This document shows, in pieces, positions 1 through 7,026 of a stretch of DNA of 29,864 bases (positions are counted from its first letter, which is position 1; each line of letters starts with the position of its first letter). Both the position numbers and the translations under genes were made by a program. Location of the stretch: the NCBI GenBank assembly GCA_947483345.1, contig CANKNL010000005.1, positions 1 to 29,864 on the forward strand. Direction: 5' to 3'. The notes under the pieces are model-generated. The model did not search any database, was not told the DNA's origin, and saw only the letters and a program-made list of their open reading frames with translations. The stretch is from Chitinophagaceae bacterium (GTDB lineage Bacteria > Bacteroidota > Bacteroidia > Chitinophagales > Chitinophagaceae).

Positions 1-1017
1 CCGCCAACCATGATCACTAAAACGGATGAACCCATTGATGTATCTCCAAAAATTGCGGAAGAAAAAATGCTTAAGCACCGCAGTTTTGAAGGCTTTAAAG
101 TACAGCCTGCGGCCGATTACCTGCAAAGCCGGAAAGCGATGCTGGTAAACAACGACTGCCATATTGTACTGGCTGCACCTCAAAAAAGCATGACGGACTA
201 TTTTTATAAAAATGCAGATGCTGATGAGATGATCTTTGTGCATGAAGGAACGGGTAAAGTAAAAACACAGTACGGTGAATTGCCATTCCGTTACGGGGAT
301 TATATTATTTTACCCCGTGGTACCATTTACCAGATCGAATTTGATACTGATAAAAACCGTTTATTTATTGTTGAATCATTTACGCCGTTACGTTTTCCAA
401 AACGATACCTGAGTCATCATGGCCAGTTGATGGAGCATGCTCCATTTTGCGAAAGGGATATCAGAATACCACAGGATCTTAAAACACATGATGCGCATGG
501 TGATTTTTTAATTAAAACTAAAAAGAAAGGCATTTTATATGGGTTGCATTATGGCACTCATCCATTTGATGTCATTGGATGGGATGGTTGTTGCTATCCA
601 TATATCTTTTCGATACATGATTTTGAACCCATAACCGGCAGGGTTCATCAGCCCCCGCCCGTACACCAAACATTTGAAACCAATGCTTTTGTGGTTTGTT
701 CATTTGTGCCGCGGCTATATGATTACCATCCCGATGCCATCCCGGCTCCCTATCATCACAGTAATATTGATAGTGACGAATTACTGTATTATGTAGCTGG
801 TGAGTTTATGAGTCGTAAGCATGTTACACAGGGCATGATCACCCTGCATCCTGCCGGCATACCGCATGGGCCGCATCCCGGCGCTGTTGAAAAAAGTATT
901 GGTGCAAAAGAAACTGCAGAACTGGCGGTAATGGTTGATACGTTTCGGCCCTTACAACTAACAGTAGACGCCTTGTTAATTGAAAATGAAGGTTACGTGA
1001 TGAGTTGGGCAGAATAA
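1..1017 (+). CDS. hmgA: Homogentisate 1,2-dioxygenase, 5'-truncated by window edge
   Basis: Opens the ring of homogentisate to maleylacetoacetate, using Fe(II) and O2, in phenylalanine/tyrosine breakdown in the cytoplasm. The frame stays open to base 1 and reads Pro-Pro-Thr just before the first Met (base 10). Bacteroidota homologues run about 385 residues and have a similar Pro-Pro-Thr-Met stretch near residue 50, so roughly 50 residues lie outside the window and the Met at 10 is probably internal. Numbered from that Met, the cupin metal site is visible: YHHSNIDSDE at 248-257 (His250 and an acid at 256/257) and HPAGIPHGPH at 280-289 (His286). The conserved stretch KSMTDYFYKNADADEM lies in the N-terminal half. 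The C-terminus looks complete. Family assignment is firm; the true start cannot be seen. Confidence 0.93.
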   Translation, partial: PPTMITKTDEPIDVSPKIAEEKMLKHRSFEGFKVQPAADYLQSRKAMLVNNDCHIVLAAPQKSMTDYFYKNADADEMIFVHEGTGKVKTQYGELPFRYGDYIILPRGTIYQIEFDTDKNRLFIVESFTPLRFPKRYLSHHGQLMEHAPFCERDIRIPQDLKTHDAHGDFLIKTKKKGILYGLHYGTHPFDVIGWDGCCYPYIFSIHDFEPITGRVHQPPPVHQTFETNAFVVCSFVPRLYDYHPDAIPAPYHHSNIDSDELLYYVAGEFMSRKHVTQGMITLHPAGIPHGPHPGAVEKSIGAKETAELAVMVDTFRPLQLTVDALLIENEGYVMSWAE

Positions 1018-1024
1018 AACCCTC

Positions 1025-1049
1025 TGACCTCCTCCGCGGAGGAGCGTCA
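1025..1049. repeat. GC-rich perfect palindrome after hmgA
   Basis: Bases 1029-1044 (CTCCTCCGCGGAGGAG) are a perfect 16-base palindrome. It is lengthened by TGAC at 1025-1028 and GTCA at 1046-1049, with C1045 unpaired. It begins eight bases after the hmgA stop. No T-run follows, so it is not a classical intrinsic terminator. It could be an extragenic palindromic repeat or a 3'-end stabilising hairpin; which one cannot be told from one copy. Confidence 0.6.
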
Positions 1050-1123
1050 ACTTGTACTATTTATGATAGTATACGGAGCATTTCGTAAAAATTACTATAT
1101 TGGGTTACTAAAAACAATTAACT

Positions 1124-1531
1124 ATGATACAATTTCATGAAATTAAAGTCGGCGATTTTTTGATAGCTGATAATGATGGCGATAAAAAACAGGGCGAAGT
1201 AACAGATCTCAACAGTAACGAAAAACAGGTTTGTGTAAATACGGGTGTGCAGGATTTTTGGTACGAGACAGAACAACTGACCGCTATTCCACTTGATGAT
1301 GAACAGTTGTCAAAATTGAAGTTTCACAAAACGGAAAATGAAGATGGCACCGTTAAATATATGAAAGGGGCTTTCAGGATGATGTTGTCTTCGAAAAATA
1401 ATTTTTCAAAATTCGAGATCTGGTATCGCGATGAACATCGGCATATCATGCAACCTATACAAGTACATCATTTGCAAAATCACTTTTATGAGATGACCAA
1501 AGTGCATCTGAATGATGAATCCTTTGATTGA
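1124..1531 (+). CDS. Small uncharacterised protein (135 aa) with C-terminal VHxLQN motif
   Basis: Function not recognised. The protein is soluble, acidic and has no signal peptide or membrane segment. The N-terminal part (IKVGDFLIADNDGDKKQGEVTDL) reads like a small beta-barrel. A PIPL-like segment follows (AIPLDDEQLSKLKF), and the C-terminus has VHHLQNHFYEMTKVHL. This layout, a short 'G-D-x-V' barrel followed by a 'VHxLQNxYxxLT' ending, resembles a family of small proteins I know from Bacteroidota chromosomes and phages; that link is from memory of the motif, not a search. It is a single-gene unit: a 106-base spacer with a palindrome lies before it and a strong terminator begins 27 bases after it. 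No RBS is obvious before the ATG. Confidence 0.75.
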   Translation: MIQFHEIKVGDFLIADNDGDKKQGEVTDLNSNEKQVCVNTGVQDFWYETEQLTAIPLDDEQLSKLKFHKTENEDGTVKYMKGAFRMMLSSKNNFSKFEIWYRDEHRHIMQPIQVHHLQNHFYEMTKVHLNDESFD

Positions 1532-1557
1532 TACAAAATTTAATAACTGATTAATTG

Positions 1558-1583
1558 GCTGTTCATCTTGAACAGCTTTTTTT
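1558..1583 (+). terminator. Rho-independent terminator
   Basis: A perfect 7-bp stem GCTGTTC (1558-1564) / GAACAGC (1570-1576) with a 5-base loop is followed by seven T (1577-1583). It ends the unit of the 135-residue protein. The next 236 bases up to 1819 show no gene and no convincing TAnnTTTG promoter box. Confidence 0.85.
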
Positions 1584-1819
1584 ATGGCCTTAATTTTAAA
1601 TTGATTTTTTTCATTAGCCTCATGGCTAGTAGTAAAAACCCCTTCCTATACGTTGTAGTTCTACTGTTGTTATGAATTTTGCTGCTGTATATTTTTCCTC
1701 ATCCGGTTGCCATCACCTAGTAAAAAACCCGCTTTTCAATGAAAATGTCCCATTTTAATTTTTTTGACAATAATTAATAAAACCCGACGTTCAAAAATTA
1801 AATCCAATACTGACACCAC

Positions 1820-4800
1820 ATGAAAAATATTTACATACCGGTTATATTAATATTGTTACTGCTGTCTTTTTCAATGTTTCCGGAAACTACTTTTTCTCAA
1901 ACCTGTAATACCGTAACAGCTACATATGGTATTACCGAATCCAGATGTGCTGCAACAGGTACCATACAAATAAACGCAACAGGTGGGTCGGGTAATTATC
2001 AGTATAAAGCAACCGGTCCGGTAAATACCAATTACACGTCCAGCAGCCTCATTACCGGTTTGTCGGCAGGCCGGTACCTGATCACCATAAAAGACGTGGT
2101 TACCAATTGTATTTATAATAACGACAGCGTAACCGTACCGGGTAATTATCTGGCTCCGGGCTTTACCATGAGTTCTACAGATGTAACCTGTATTAACGGG
2201 CATGACGGTACGATTACAGTAACAGGCCAAAGTTTGGGAAGGCCTCCGTTTTATTATACCATTGTTGCCCCTTCGGCTTCGGGTGTAGGAACCGTTAGTA
2301 TACCGGGCACATTTAGCGGGTTAATACCGGGTAATTATTTAATTCAGTTAAGAGACTCCTGCGGGGCCATACAAACAAGAGGTGCCGTCATCCAAAACTA
2401 TGACTGGTTTATTAATAATTATGCGGTTACAAAAATTGGCTGCGACAGTATAGCGGTTACCATTAATTTAAAGGACAGTAAAAATAATGTAACACCACAT
2501 CCTGTATTTAATGGGTTTAACTATGGGGCGTCGCTTGGGGCAGGGGATACCACCTGGTTTTTAACCAATGCGTTTAGATATTTAAAGGGTAATAAGCACG
2601 TCGTGAAATTATTGGCGAAAGATATTTGTGGCAATATTAAGTCTGTTGTTTGGACCGATAATGCCATTCCTAAAGTTGATGCCAACATAGCCATAAATAA
2701 TAAGGCCTGTTCTACTTTTACAGCAACTGTAACCGGGCAGATTAATTTAACCGCGCCTGTTTACTGTATTTACAACAACAGTAATGTATTATTAGCCTGT
2801 AACAGCAGCGGTATATTTACCCAGTTGGCCTATGGCAGCTATTGTATAAAAATTACCGATATCTGCTATGATACCAGCATTACCAGATGCTTTACTGTTG
2901 CCAGGCCTATACCTGCGGCCACAGTAAAAATTAATACAAACTGCGACAATTTTACGGCCACTGTAACGGCACAGGAAAATCTAAACAATCCCAATTATTG
3001 TTTGTATGATAAAAATGACATCCTGCTATACTGCAATACCACCGGTATTTTTACAGGCCTTCCTTTTGGGCGGTATTGTATAAAAATAGTTAATGATCCG
3101 GCCTGCTATGATACCACCATCATCCTGTGTTTTACTGTAAACAGGCCTGTGCCGGTTGTGGGGCCTGATGTAACGATTATAAATTTAACCTGCACAACAT
3201 TCACCGTTATTTTGGGAGACACCGGGCATTTAAATAATCCAAAATTTTGTTTGTATACAGCCACCCATGTTTTAATCATATGCAACAGTACGGGGGTATT
3301 TGATAATTTGCCTTATGGTACCTATTGTATTGATGTAATCAATAACCCGGTATGTTATGATACGGTGATAACCCGGTGTTTTACAGTAAATCGTCCGGTA
3401 CCTGCAGTTGCTGCAACCGTGGCCATCAGCAATAAAAGCTGTACCAGCTTTACGGCAACCATAAGGGGGCAGGTTAATCTTAACCGGCCATTATATTGTA
3501 TTTACGACAGTTTGAATATACAGCTCAGTTGTAACAGCACCGGGGTATTTGCCAACCTGCCTTATGGTTATTATTGTGTACGGCTGCAAAATGATCAAAC
3601 CTGTTATGATACGATAATCACCCGATGTTTTAGAGTATCAGCACCCGTAGCCGATATTAATTTATCTGCAAAAAAATCATGCCTAACCATTGGCACTACC
3701 GATTTAAAAGTTATCATAAATTCGGGGATACCTGCATTTACCATCTCTTTGTTTTCGCCAACCGGTTTTTTAATGCAAACGGTATCAACCAGCAGTACAA
3801 ATTATACTTTTAGCGGTATCGCCGCCCTGCCCGCCCCACAACGATATAAAGTGGTGGTAACTGATCAATGCGGATCAAAAGATTCTGTAGAGATTGCGCC
3901 CATCATCAGTATTGTAAACCGGGTGATTACAGTTAGTGCCAAATGTCCTTCAGGCATCTGGCCCTTTGGATCGGCCGATGTGCTGATCAATATTACCAAT
4001 AATAATATCGGCGGAAATATGACACCTAAGATCATTAAAAAGAATGCGGTTGTGGTGTCAATCAATCCGTCTTCCAGTATCGGGTATAATTATACTTTTT
4101 TAGATCTGGGTCCGGCTACCTATATTTTTGATACCTATATAGATGATTGCAATAAGCATGTATACGATACCGTAATAGTCAGGTCGTATATTTTCCCTGA
4201 TCTGTCTGGTTCCAATGCCTATCAATGTGACAATAACAGTTTTACGGTACAGGGTAATGTATCGGGTGGTATTACACCCTATCTGTTTGAGATCATCGGC
4301 AGCGTACCGGCTACACCAAGTATTGTCACGGCTCCACAGGTAAGTCCGCTATTTAATATTAATAACGGTACCGCCTATTCCTTAATCAGACTTCGGGCAG
4401 TTGATGCCTGTGGCAATGCCGGTTTATATGATGTGAGTGTACTTCCCCTGGCCAATTTTATTGTCATTGCCGATTCATTGGAATGCTTTAACCAGAGCCT
4501 TACATTACGGGTAGATTCCATACCCAATGCCGTGTATACCTGGTATAAACGGGTAGTGCCCAATGATAGTATTATTGTAGGAACAGGCCCTACGCTCTAT
4601 TTCCCCGTGCTTTTACCTTCGGATACCGGAAGATATTTTTGTAAAGTGGTGGTCAATAATGGCTGCCTGATAAAATTTGCCAATTATATCATTACCGGTT
4701 TTTGCGGTGGCATTTTACCAATCAGTAATAAGTTATGCGGCACAAAAAAATCAGAGGGTAATTGGCTTTACTGGAGTAACCATAATGCCGATACCAAAGA

Positions 4801-5248
4801 TTTTGTTTTAGAAAGAAGTCAGTATAACAATACCAGCTTTAAGGCCATAATGAATATAGTTAATCATGGTGCCACCGCTTTTTCAAGAATGGATAAAGGA
4901 GCTTGTAACGGAAATAATTTTTACAGGCTTAAGATTCTATACCTGGATAATACGTTTGGATACAGCAATGTGGTCATGATCAAAAACACAAAATTAGAGA
5001 TCAGTATATATCCCAATCCGGTTAATACAGATCTGTTTATTTCAATTTCAAATGATGAACACCGGAATTATGCTATTGAAATAGATAATAAGCTGGGACA
5101 AATGATCTATTCCCGTGTATATCATAATATACAAAACGGCCTGATCAAATTTGCCAGGCTTCCAGACATGTTGCCCGGGATGTACTTTTTAACCATTACT
5201 GATTTACTAACAGGCGAGAAACAGGTTCACCGGCTTTTATACCATTAA
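1820..5248 (+). CDS. Large secreted repeat protein with T9SS C-terminal sorting domain
   Basis: A 1142-residue protein predicted to be exported and sent to the cell surface or medium by the type IX secretion system. Residues 1-26 are a Sec signal peptide (ILILLLLSF core, ending near TFSQ). Residues about 27-110 resemble a SprB repeat (GTIQINATGGSGNYQY, then GLSAGRYLITIKD). Residues about 288-611 hold four tandem repeats of about 80 residues with six conserved Cys each. A further Ig/PKD-like domain sits near 880-965 (YTWYKR, then DTGRYFCKV). The C-terminus has the type A sorting signature: SIYPNP at about 1062-1067, a Lys/Gly-rich middle and GMYFLTITD near the end. The ATG is directly followed by the signal peptide, so the start is secure. 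No enzyme motif is visible; an adhesin or matrix role is inference. Confidence 0.88.
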   Translation: MKNIYIPVILILLLLSFSMFPETTFSQTCNTVTATYGITESRCAATGTIQINATGGSGNYQYKATGPVNTNYTSSSLITGLSAGRYLITIKDVVTNCIYNNDSVTVPGNYLAPGFTMSSTDVTCINGHDGTITVTGQSLGRPPFYYTIVAPSASGVGTVSIPGTFSGLIPGNYLIQLRDSCGAIQTRGAVIQNYDWFINNYAVTKIGCDSIAVTINLKDSKNNVTPHPVFNGFNYGASLGAGDTTWFLTNAFRYLKGNKHVVKLLAKDICGNIKSVVWTDNAIPKVDANIAINNKACSTFTATVTGQINLTAPVYCIYNNSNVLLACNSSGIFTQLAYGSYCIKITDICYDTSITRCFTVARPIPAATVKINTNCDNFTATVTAQENLNNPNYCLYDKNDILLYCNTTGIFTGLPFGRYCIKIVNDPACYDTTIILCFTVNRPVPVVGPDVTIINLTCTTFTVILGDTGHLNNPKFCLYTATHVLIICNSTGVFDNLPYGTYCIDVINNPVCYDTVITRCFTVNRPVPAVAATVAISNKSCTSFTATIRGQVNLNRPLYCIYDSLNIQLSCNSTGVFANLPYGYYCVRLQNDQTCYDTIITRCFRVSAPVADINLSAKKSCLTIGTTDLKVIINSGIPAFTISLFSPTGFLMQTVSTSSTNYTFSGIAALPAPQRYKVVVTDQCGSKDSVEIAPIISIVNRVITVSAKCPSGIWPFGSADVLINITNNNIGGNMTPKIIKKNAVVVSINPSSSIGYNYTFLDLGPATYIFDTYIDDCNKHVYDTVIVRSYIFPDLSGSNAYQCDNNSFTVQGNVSGGITPYLFEIIGSVPATPSIVTAPQVSPLFNINNGTAYSLIRLRAVDACGNAGLYDVSVLPLANFIVIADSLECFNQSLTLRVDSIPNAVYTWYKRVVPNDSIIVGTGPTLYFPVLLPSDTGRYFCKVVVNNGCLIKFANYIITGFCGGILPISNKLCGTKKSEGNWLYWSNHNADTKDFVLERSQYNNTSFKAIMNIVNHGATAFSRMDKGACNGNNFYRLKILYLDNTFGYSNVVMIKNTKLEISIYPNPVNTDLFISISNDEHRNYAIEIDNKLGQMIYSRVYHNIQNGLIKFARLPDMLPGMYFLTITDLLTGEKQVHRLLYH
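2681..3652 (+). repeat. Four tandem six-cysteine protein repeats inside the T9SS protein
   Basis: Residues 288-366, 367-447, 448-530 and 531-611 align as four copies. Each has an early Cys, a YC/FC pair position, the core G-(I/V)-F-x2-L-x-(Y/F)-G-x-Y-C, then CYDT-x-I-x2-C-F and a Pro-rich linker (RPxPA). The six Cys are kept in all four copies, which suggests up to three disulfides per unit in the exported protein. At DNA level the copies have diverged, so this is not a recent duplication. Confidence 0.85.
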
Positions 5249-5491
5249 TAGCGTACTGCAGTTAAGGTTTAAATGATGGTGTTGAGGAGGCCGTTGTTTT
5301 TTATACCGTACAGAAACAGGTGATCGCCTTATTTCTATTAACCTGCGTTTTGCGATGCGCTGTATTCGCTTTAACTAATTGGGGTTTATTGCCGATTTTT
5401 TACCCAAACAGGCTAAAGCGGGCTTTAAAAAGGCCATATTTCCTTATAATTTGTGGAAAAACTAACCAATTGTTGGTAAATCAATCTGTTT

Positions 5492-5525
5492 TTTGCTGTT
5501 AATTAAATAATTACTCCTATCTTTG
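5492..5525 (+). promoter_or_regulatory. Bacteroidota-type promoter of the alpha operon
   Basis: TTTG at 5492-5495 and a perfect TAnnTTTG box (TATCTTTG) at 5518-5525 are 26 bases apart start to start, matching the -33/-7 layout known for the Bacteroidota primary sigma factor. Transcription would begin near 5530, leaving a very short leader before infA at 5539. The 240 bases upstream, after the T9SS gene, hold no convincing gene. Confidence 0.75.
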
Positions 5526-5538
5526 CGCTCCCAAAATT

Positions 5539-5757
5539 ATGGCTAAACAGGCACTTATTAAACAGGATGGAGTAATAATTGAAGCGTTGAGCAATGCTAT
5601 GTTCAAGGTTAAATTAGAGAATGAACATGAAATTCTGGCCACTATTTCGGGTAAAATGCGAATGCATTATATCCGCATTTTGCCGGGTGATAAAGTTGGG
5701 GTGGAAATGAGTCCATATGATTTAACCAGGGGCAGAATCATTTTCAGGTATAAGTAA
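5539..5757 (+). CDS. infA: Translation initiation factor IF-1
   Basis: A 72-residue single S1/OB-fold protein, the normal length of the family, that binds the 30S A site during initiation with IF-2 and IF-3. Typical stretches are IKQDGVIIEALSNAMFKVKLEN at the start, GKMRMHYIRILPGDKV in the middle and SPYDLTRGRIIFRYK at the end. It is the first gene after the promoter at 5492-5525 and leads the operon infA-rpmJ-rpsM-rpsK-rpsD-rpoA-rplQ. In many Bacteroidota it follows secY and map; here a secreted-protein gene lies upstream instead. Confidence 0.97.
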   Translation: MAKQALIKQDGVIIEALSNAMFKVKLENEHEILATISGKMRMHYIRILPGDKVGVEMSPYDLTRGRIIFRYK

Positions 5758-5802
5758 GAAGAGGATTAACATTATTAAGTAATACAATAAAAAACAATAA
5801 CA

Positions 5803-5919
5803 ATGAAGGTTAGAGCTTCAATTAAAAAGCGCAGCACAGATTGCAAGATTGTAAGAAGAAAAGGCAGGCTGTATGTGATTAACAAAAAGAATCCCCGTTT
5901 TAAGCAAAAGCAGGGATAA
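5803..5919 (+). CDS. rpmJ: 50S ribosomal protein L36 (zinc-free form)
   Basis: A 38-codon gene, 45 bases after infA. It starts MKVRASIKKRS and ends NPRFKQKQG, an unmistakable L36. L36 stabilises 23S rRNA near the peptidyl transferase side of the 50S subunit. The zinc-ribbon ligands of the C+ form (Cys11, Cys14, Cys27, His33 in E. coli numbering) are here Ser11, Cys14, Asn27 and Phe33. Only one is left, so this is a C- form that should not hold zinc. The length is the usual 37-38 residues. Confidence 0.96.
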   Translation: MKVRASIKKRSTDCKIVRRKGRLYVINKKNPRFKQKQG

Positions 5920-5924
5920 GCAAA

Positions 5925-5952
5925 TCAAAAGTCAAAAATCAAAAATCTAAAA
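5925..5952 (+). repeat. Tandem heptamer repeat, TCAAAAN type
   Basis: Four back-to-back 7-base units with consensus TCAAAAA (third and last units vary) fill most of the 40-base spacer between rpmJ and rpsM. The same units appear in reverse orientation at 7672-7699. It ends eight bases before the rpsM ATG. Confidence 0.7.
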
Positions 5953-5959
5953 AAATAAT

Positions 5960-6337
5960 ATGGCTCGTATTGCCGGTATAGATTTACCAAAAAACAAAAG
6001 AGGCGAAATTGGCCTTACCTACATTTACGGTATTGGCCGTTCTACTGCTCAGTATATTTTAAACAAGGCAGGCATTGACTACGGTAAAAAAGTTAATGAG
6101 TGGAATGATGATGAGCAAACTGCTATCCGTAACGTAATCAATAATGAGTTTAAAACTGAAGGTGCTTTACGCAGTGAAACCCAGATGAACATCAAACGTT
6201 TACTGGATATTGCCTGTTACCGTGGTTTACGTCACCGTAAAGGGTTGCCTGTTCGCGGACAACGCACACGTACCAACAGCCGTCAGAGAAAAGGTAAGCG
6301 TAAGACAGTTGCAGGTAAAAAGAAAGTAACCAAGTAA
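5960..6337 (+). CDS. rpsM: 30S ribosomal protein S13
   Basis: A 125-residue protein of the 30S head that contacts 16S rRNA, S19 and the P-site tRNA. The start ARIAGIDLPKNKRGEIGLTY and the helix-two-turn-helix region TYIYGIGRSTAQYIL are typical. The basic C-terminal tail GLPVRGQRTRTNSRQRKGKRK reaches the tRNA. Length is normal. It lies 40 bases after rpmJ and 152 bases before rpsK, a long gap for an operon of this kind. Confidence 0.97.
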   Translation: MARIAGIDLPKNKRGEIGLTYIYGIGRSTAQYILNKAGIDYGKKVNEWNDDEQTAIRNVINNEFKTEGALRSETQMNIKRLLDIACYRGLRHRKGLPVRGQRTRTNSRQRKGKRKTVAGKKKVTK

Positions 6338-6344
6338 ACTAATG

Positions 6345-6372
6345 GCTAACAGCAATCAGCTGATAGCTTTTA
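6345..6372 (+). repeat. Tandem heptamer repeat, GCNNNNA type
   Basis: Four contiguous 7-base units each begin with GC and end with A (GCTAACA, GCAATCA, GCTGATA, GCTTTTA). They start eight bases after the rpsM stop. The phase is exact but the inner bases vary. The array ends two bases before the hairpin at 6375-6440. Confidence 0.55.
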
Positions 6373-6374
6373 AT

Positions 6375-6440
6375 AAGACTTCAATCATTTGAAACAATAC
6401 CAGATCGCCCCGGAGTCGGCAGTAGGGTTGTTTCAGTCTT
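6375..6440 (+). promoter_or_regulatory. Structured RNA element between rpsM and rpsK
   Basis: Perfect 8-bp arms TGAAACAA (6390-6397) and TTGTTTCA (6428-6435) enclose a 30-base GC-rich loop. An outer helix AAGAC (6375-6379) / GTCTT (6436-6440) can stack below with a one-sided bulge. The T-rich stretch that follows is not directly attached, so it does not look like a simple terminator. It lies 50 bases before the rpsK start. A role as a ribosomal-protein leader or processing site is inference. Confidence 0.5.
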
Positions 6441-6489
6441 GCCTAAAGCAGGATTTATTTTTTAAAAGATTACCTATTTAGATTAAATT

Positions 6490-6888
6490 ATGGCAAAAGC
6501 ACAGGGCGCAAAAGCAGCCTCAAAAAAAAGAGTAGTAAAAGTTGACAGCTACGGAGATGCACACATAACTGCAAGTTTCAACAACATCATCATCAGTTTA
6601 ACCAATAAGCAGGGCCAGGTAATCAGCTGGAGCAGCGCCGGTAAAATGGGTTTCAGGGGTTCTAAAAAGAACACGCCTTATGCTGCTCAGATGGCCGCAG
6701 CTGATGCCGCTAAAACCGCTTTGGATGCCGGTTTAAAAAGAGTTGATGTATTTGTAAAAGGACCGGGATCAGGCCGTGAAGGTGCCATCCGTTCTTTATC
6801 GCAAAACGGAATTGAGATCAATATGATCAAAGACGTTACGCCTTTGCCACATAATGGTTGCAGACCTCCAAAGAAAAGAAGAGTTTAA
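6490..6888 (+). CDS. rpsK: 30S ribosomal protein S11
   Basis: A 132-residue protein of the 30S platform, binding 16S rRNA near the E site with S6, S18 and S21. Typical stretches are DAHITASFNNIIISLTNKQG, WSSAGKMGFRGSKKNTPYAAQ and the ending HNGCRPPKKRRV. Length is normal; the N-terminal basic Ala/Lys stretch (AKAQGAKAASKKR) is usual. Its position in infA-rpmJ-rpsM-rpsK-rpsD-rpoA-rplQ is the standard alpha-operon order. Confidence 0.97.
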   Translation: MAKAQGAKAASKKRVVKVDSYGDAHITASFNNIIISLTNKQGQVISWSSAGKMGFRGSKKNTPYAAQMAAADAAKTALDAGLKRVDVFVKGPGSGREGAIRSLSQNGIEINMIKDVTPLPHNGCRPPKKRRV

Positions 6889-6890
6889 TT

Positions 6891-6946
6891 CAGTTGGCAG
6901 TTGCCAGTCTGCAGTTTGCGAACTGCCCACTGCAAACTGCGAACTA
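6891..6946 (+). repeat. Eight-unit heptamer array in inverted halves (CAGTTNG)
   Basis: Eight contiguous 7-base units follow the rpsK stop. The first four read CAGTYNG and the last four read CNNACTG, so the halves are inverted copies. They can fold: GCAGTTTGC (6911-6919) pairs with GCAAACTGC (6932-6940) over a 12-base loop, with a six-T run at 6947-6952. It could act as an attenuator inside the operon, or be a repeat that happens to fold. Confidence 0.65.
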
Positions 6947-6980
6947 TTTTTTATAACCGGGTGCATTATTCATTTTAAAA

Positions 6981-7014
6981 GGTCTTTATAATGATGCATC
7001 GTCACTAAAAGACC
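6981..7014 (+). promoter_or_regulatory. Stem-loop just upstream of rpsD
   Basis: GGTCTTT (6981-6987) pairs perfectly with AAAGACC (7008-7014). The 20-base loop holds a further palindrome (GATGCATC). The stem ends 12 bases before the rpsD ATG, so it could mask or present the ribosome site. S4 is the translational repressor of its own operon in E. coli and of rpsD in B. subtilis, so an S4-responsive element is plausible, but nothing here proves it. Confidence 0.45.
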
Positions 7015-7026
7015 ACACTAACAATT

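Noticed and set aside
5320..5502. 60-codon open frame on the plus strand between the T9SS gene and infA
   Set aside because: Composition looks random, no homology recognised, no RBS, and it runs into the infA promoter region.
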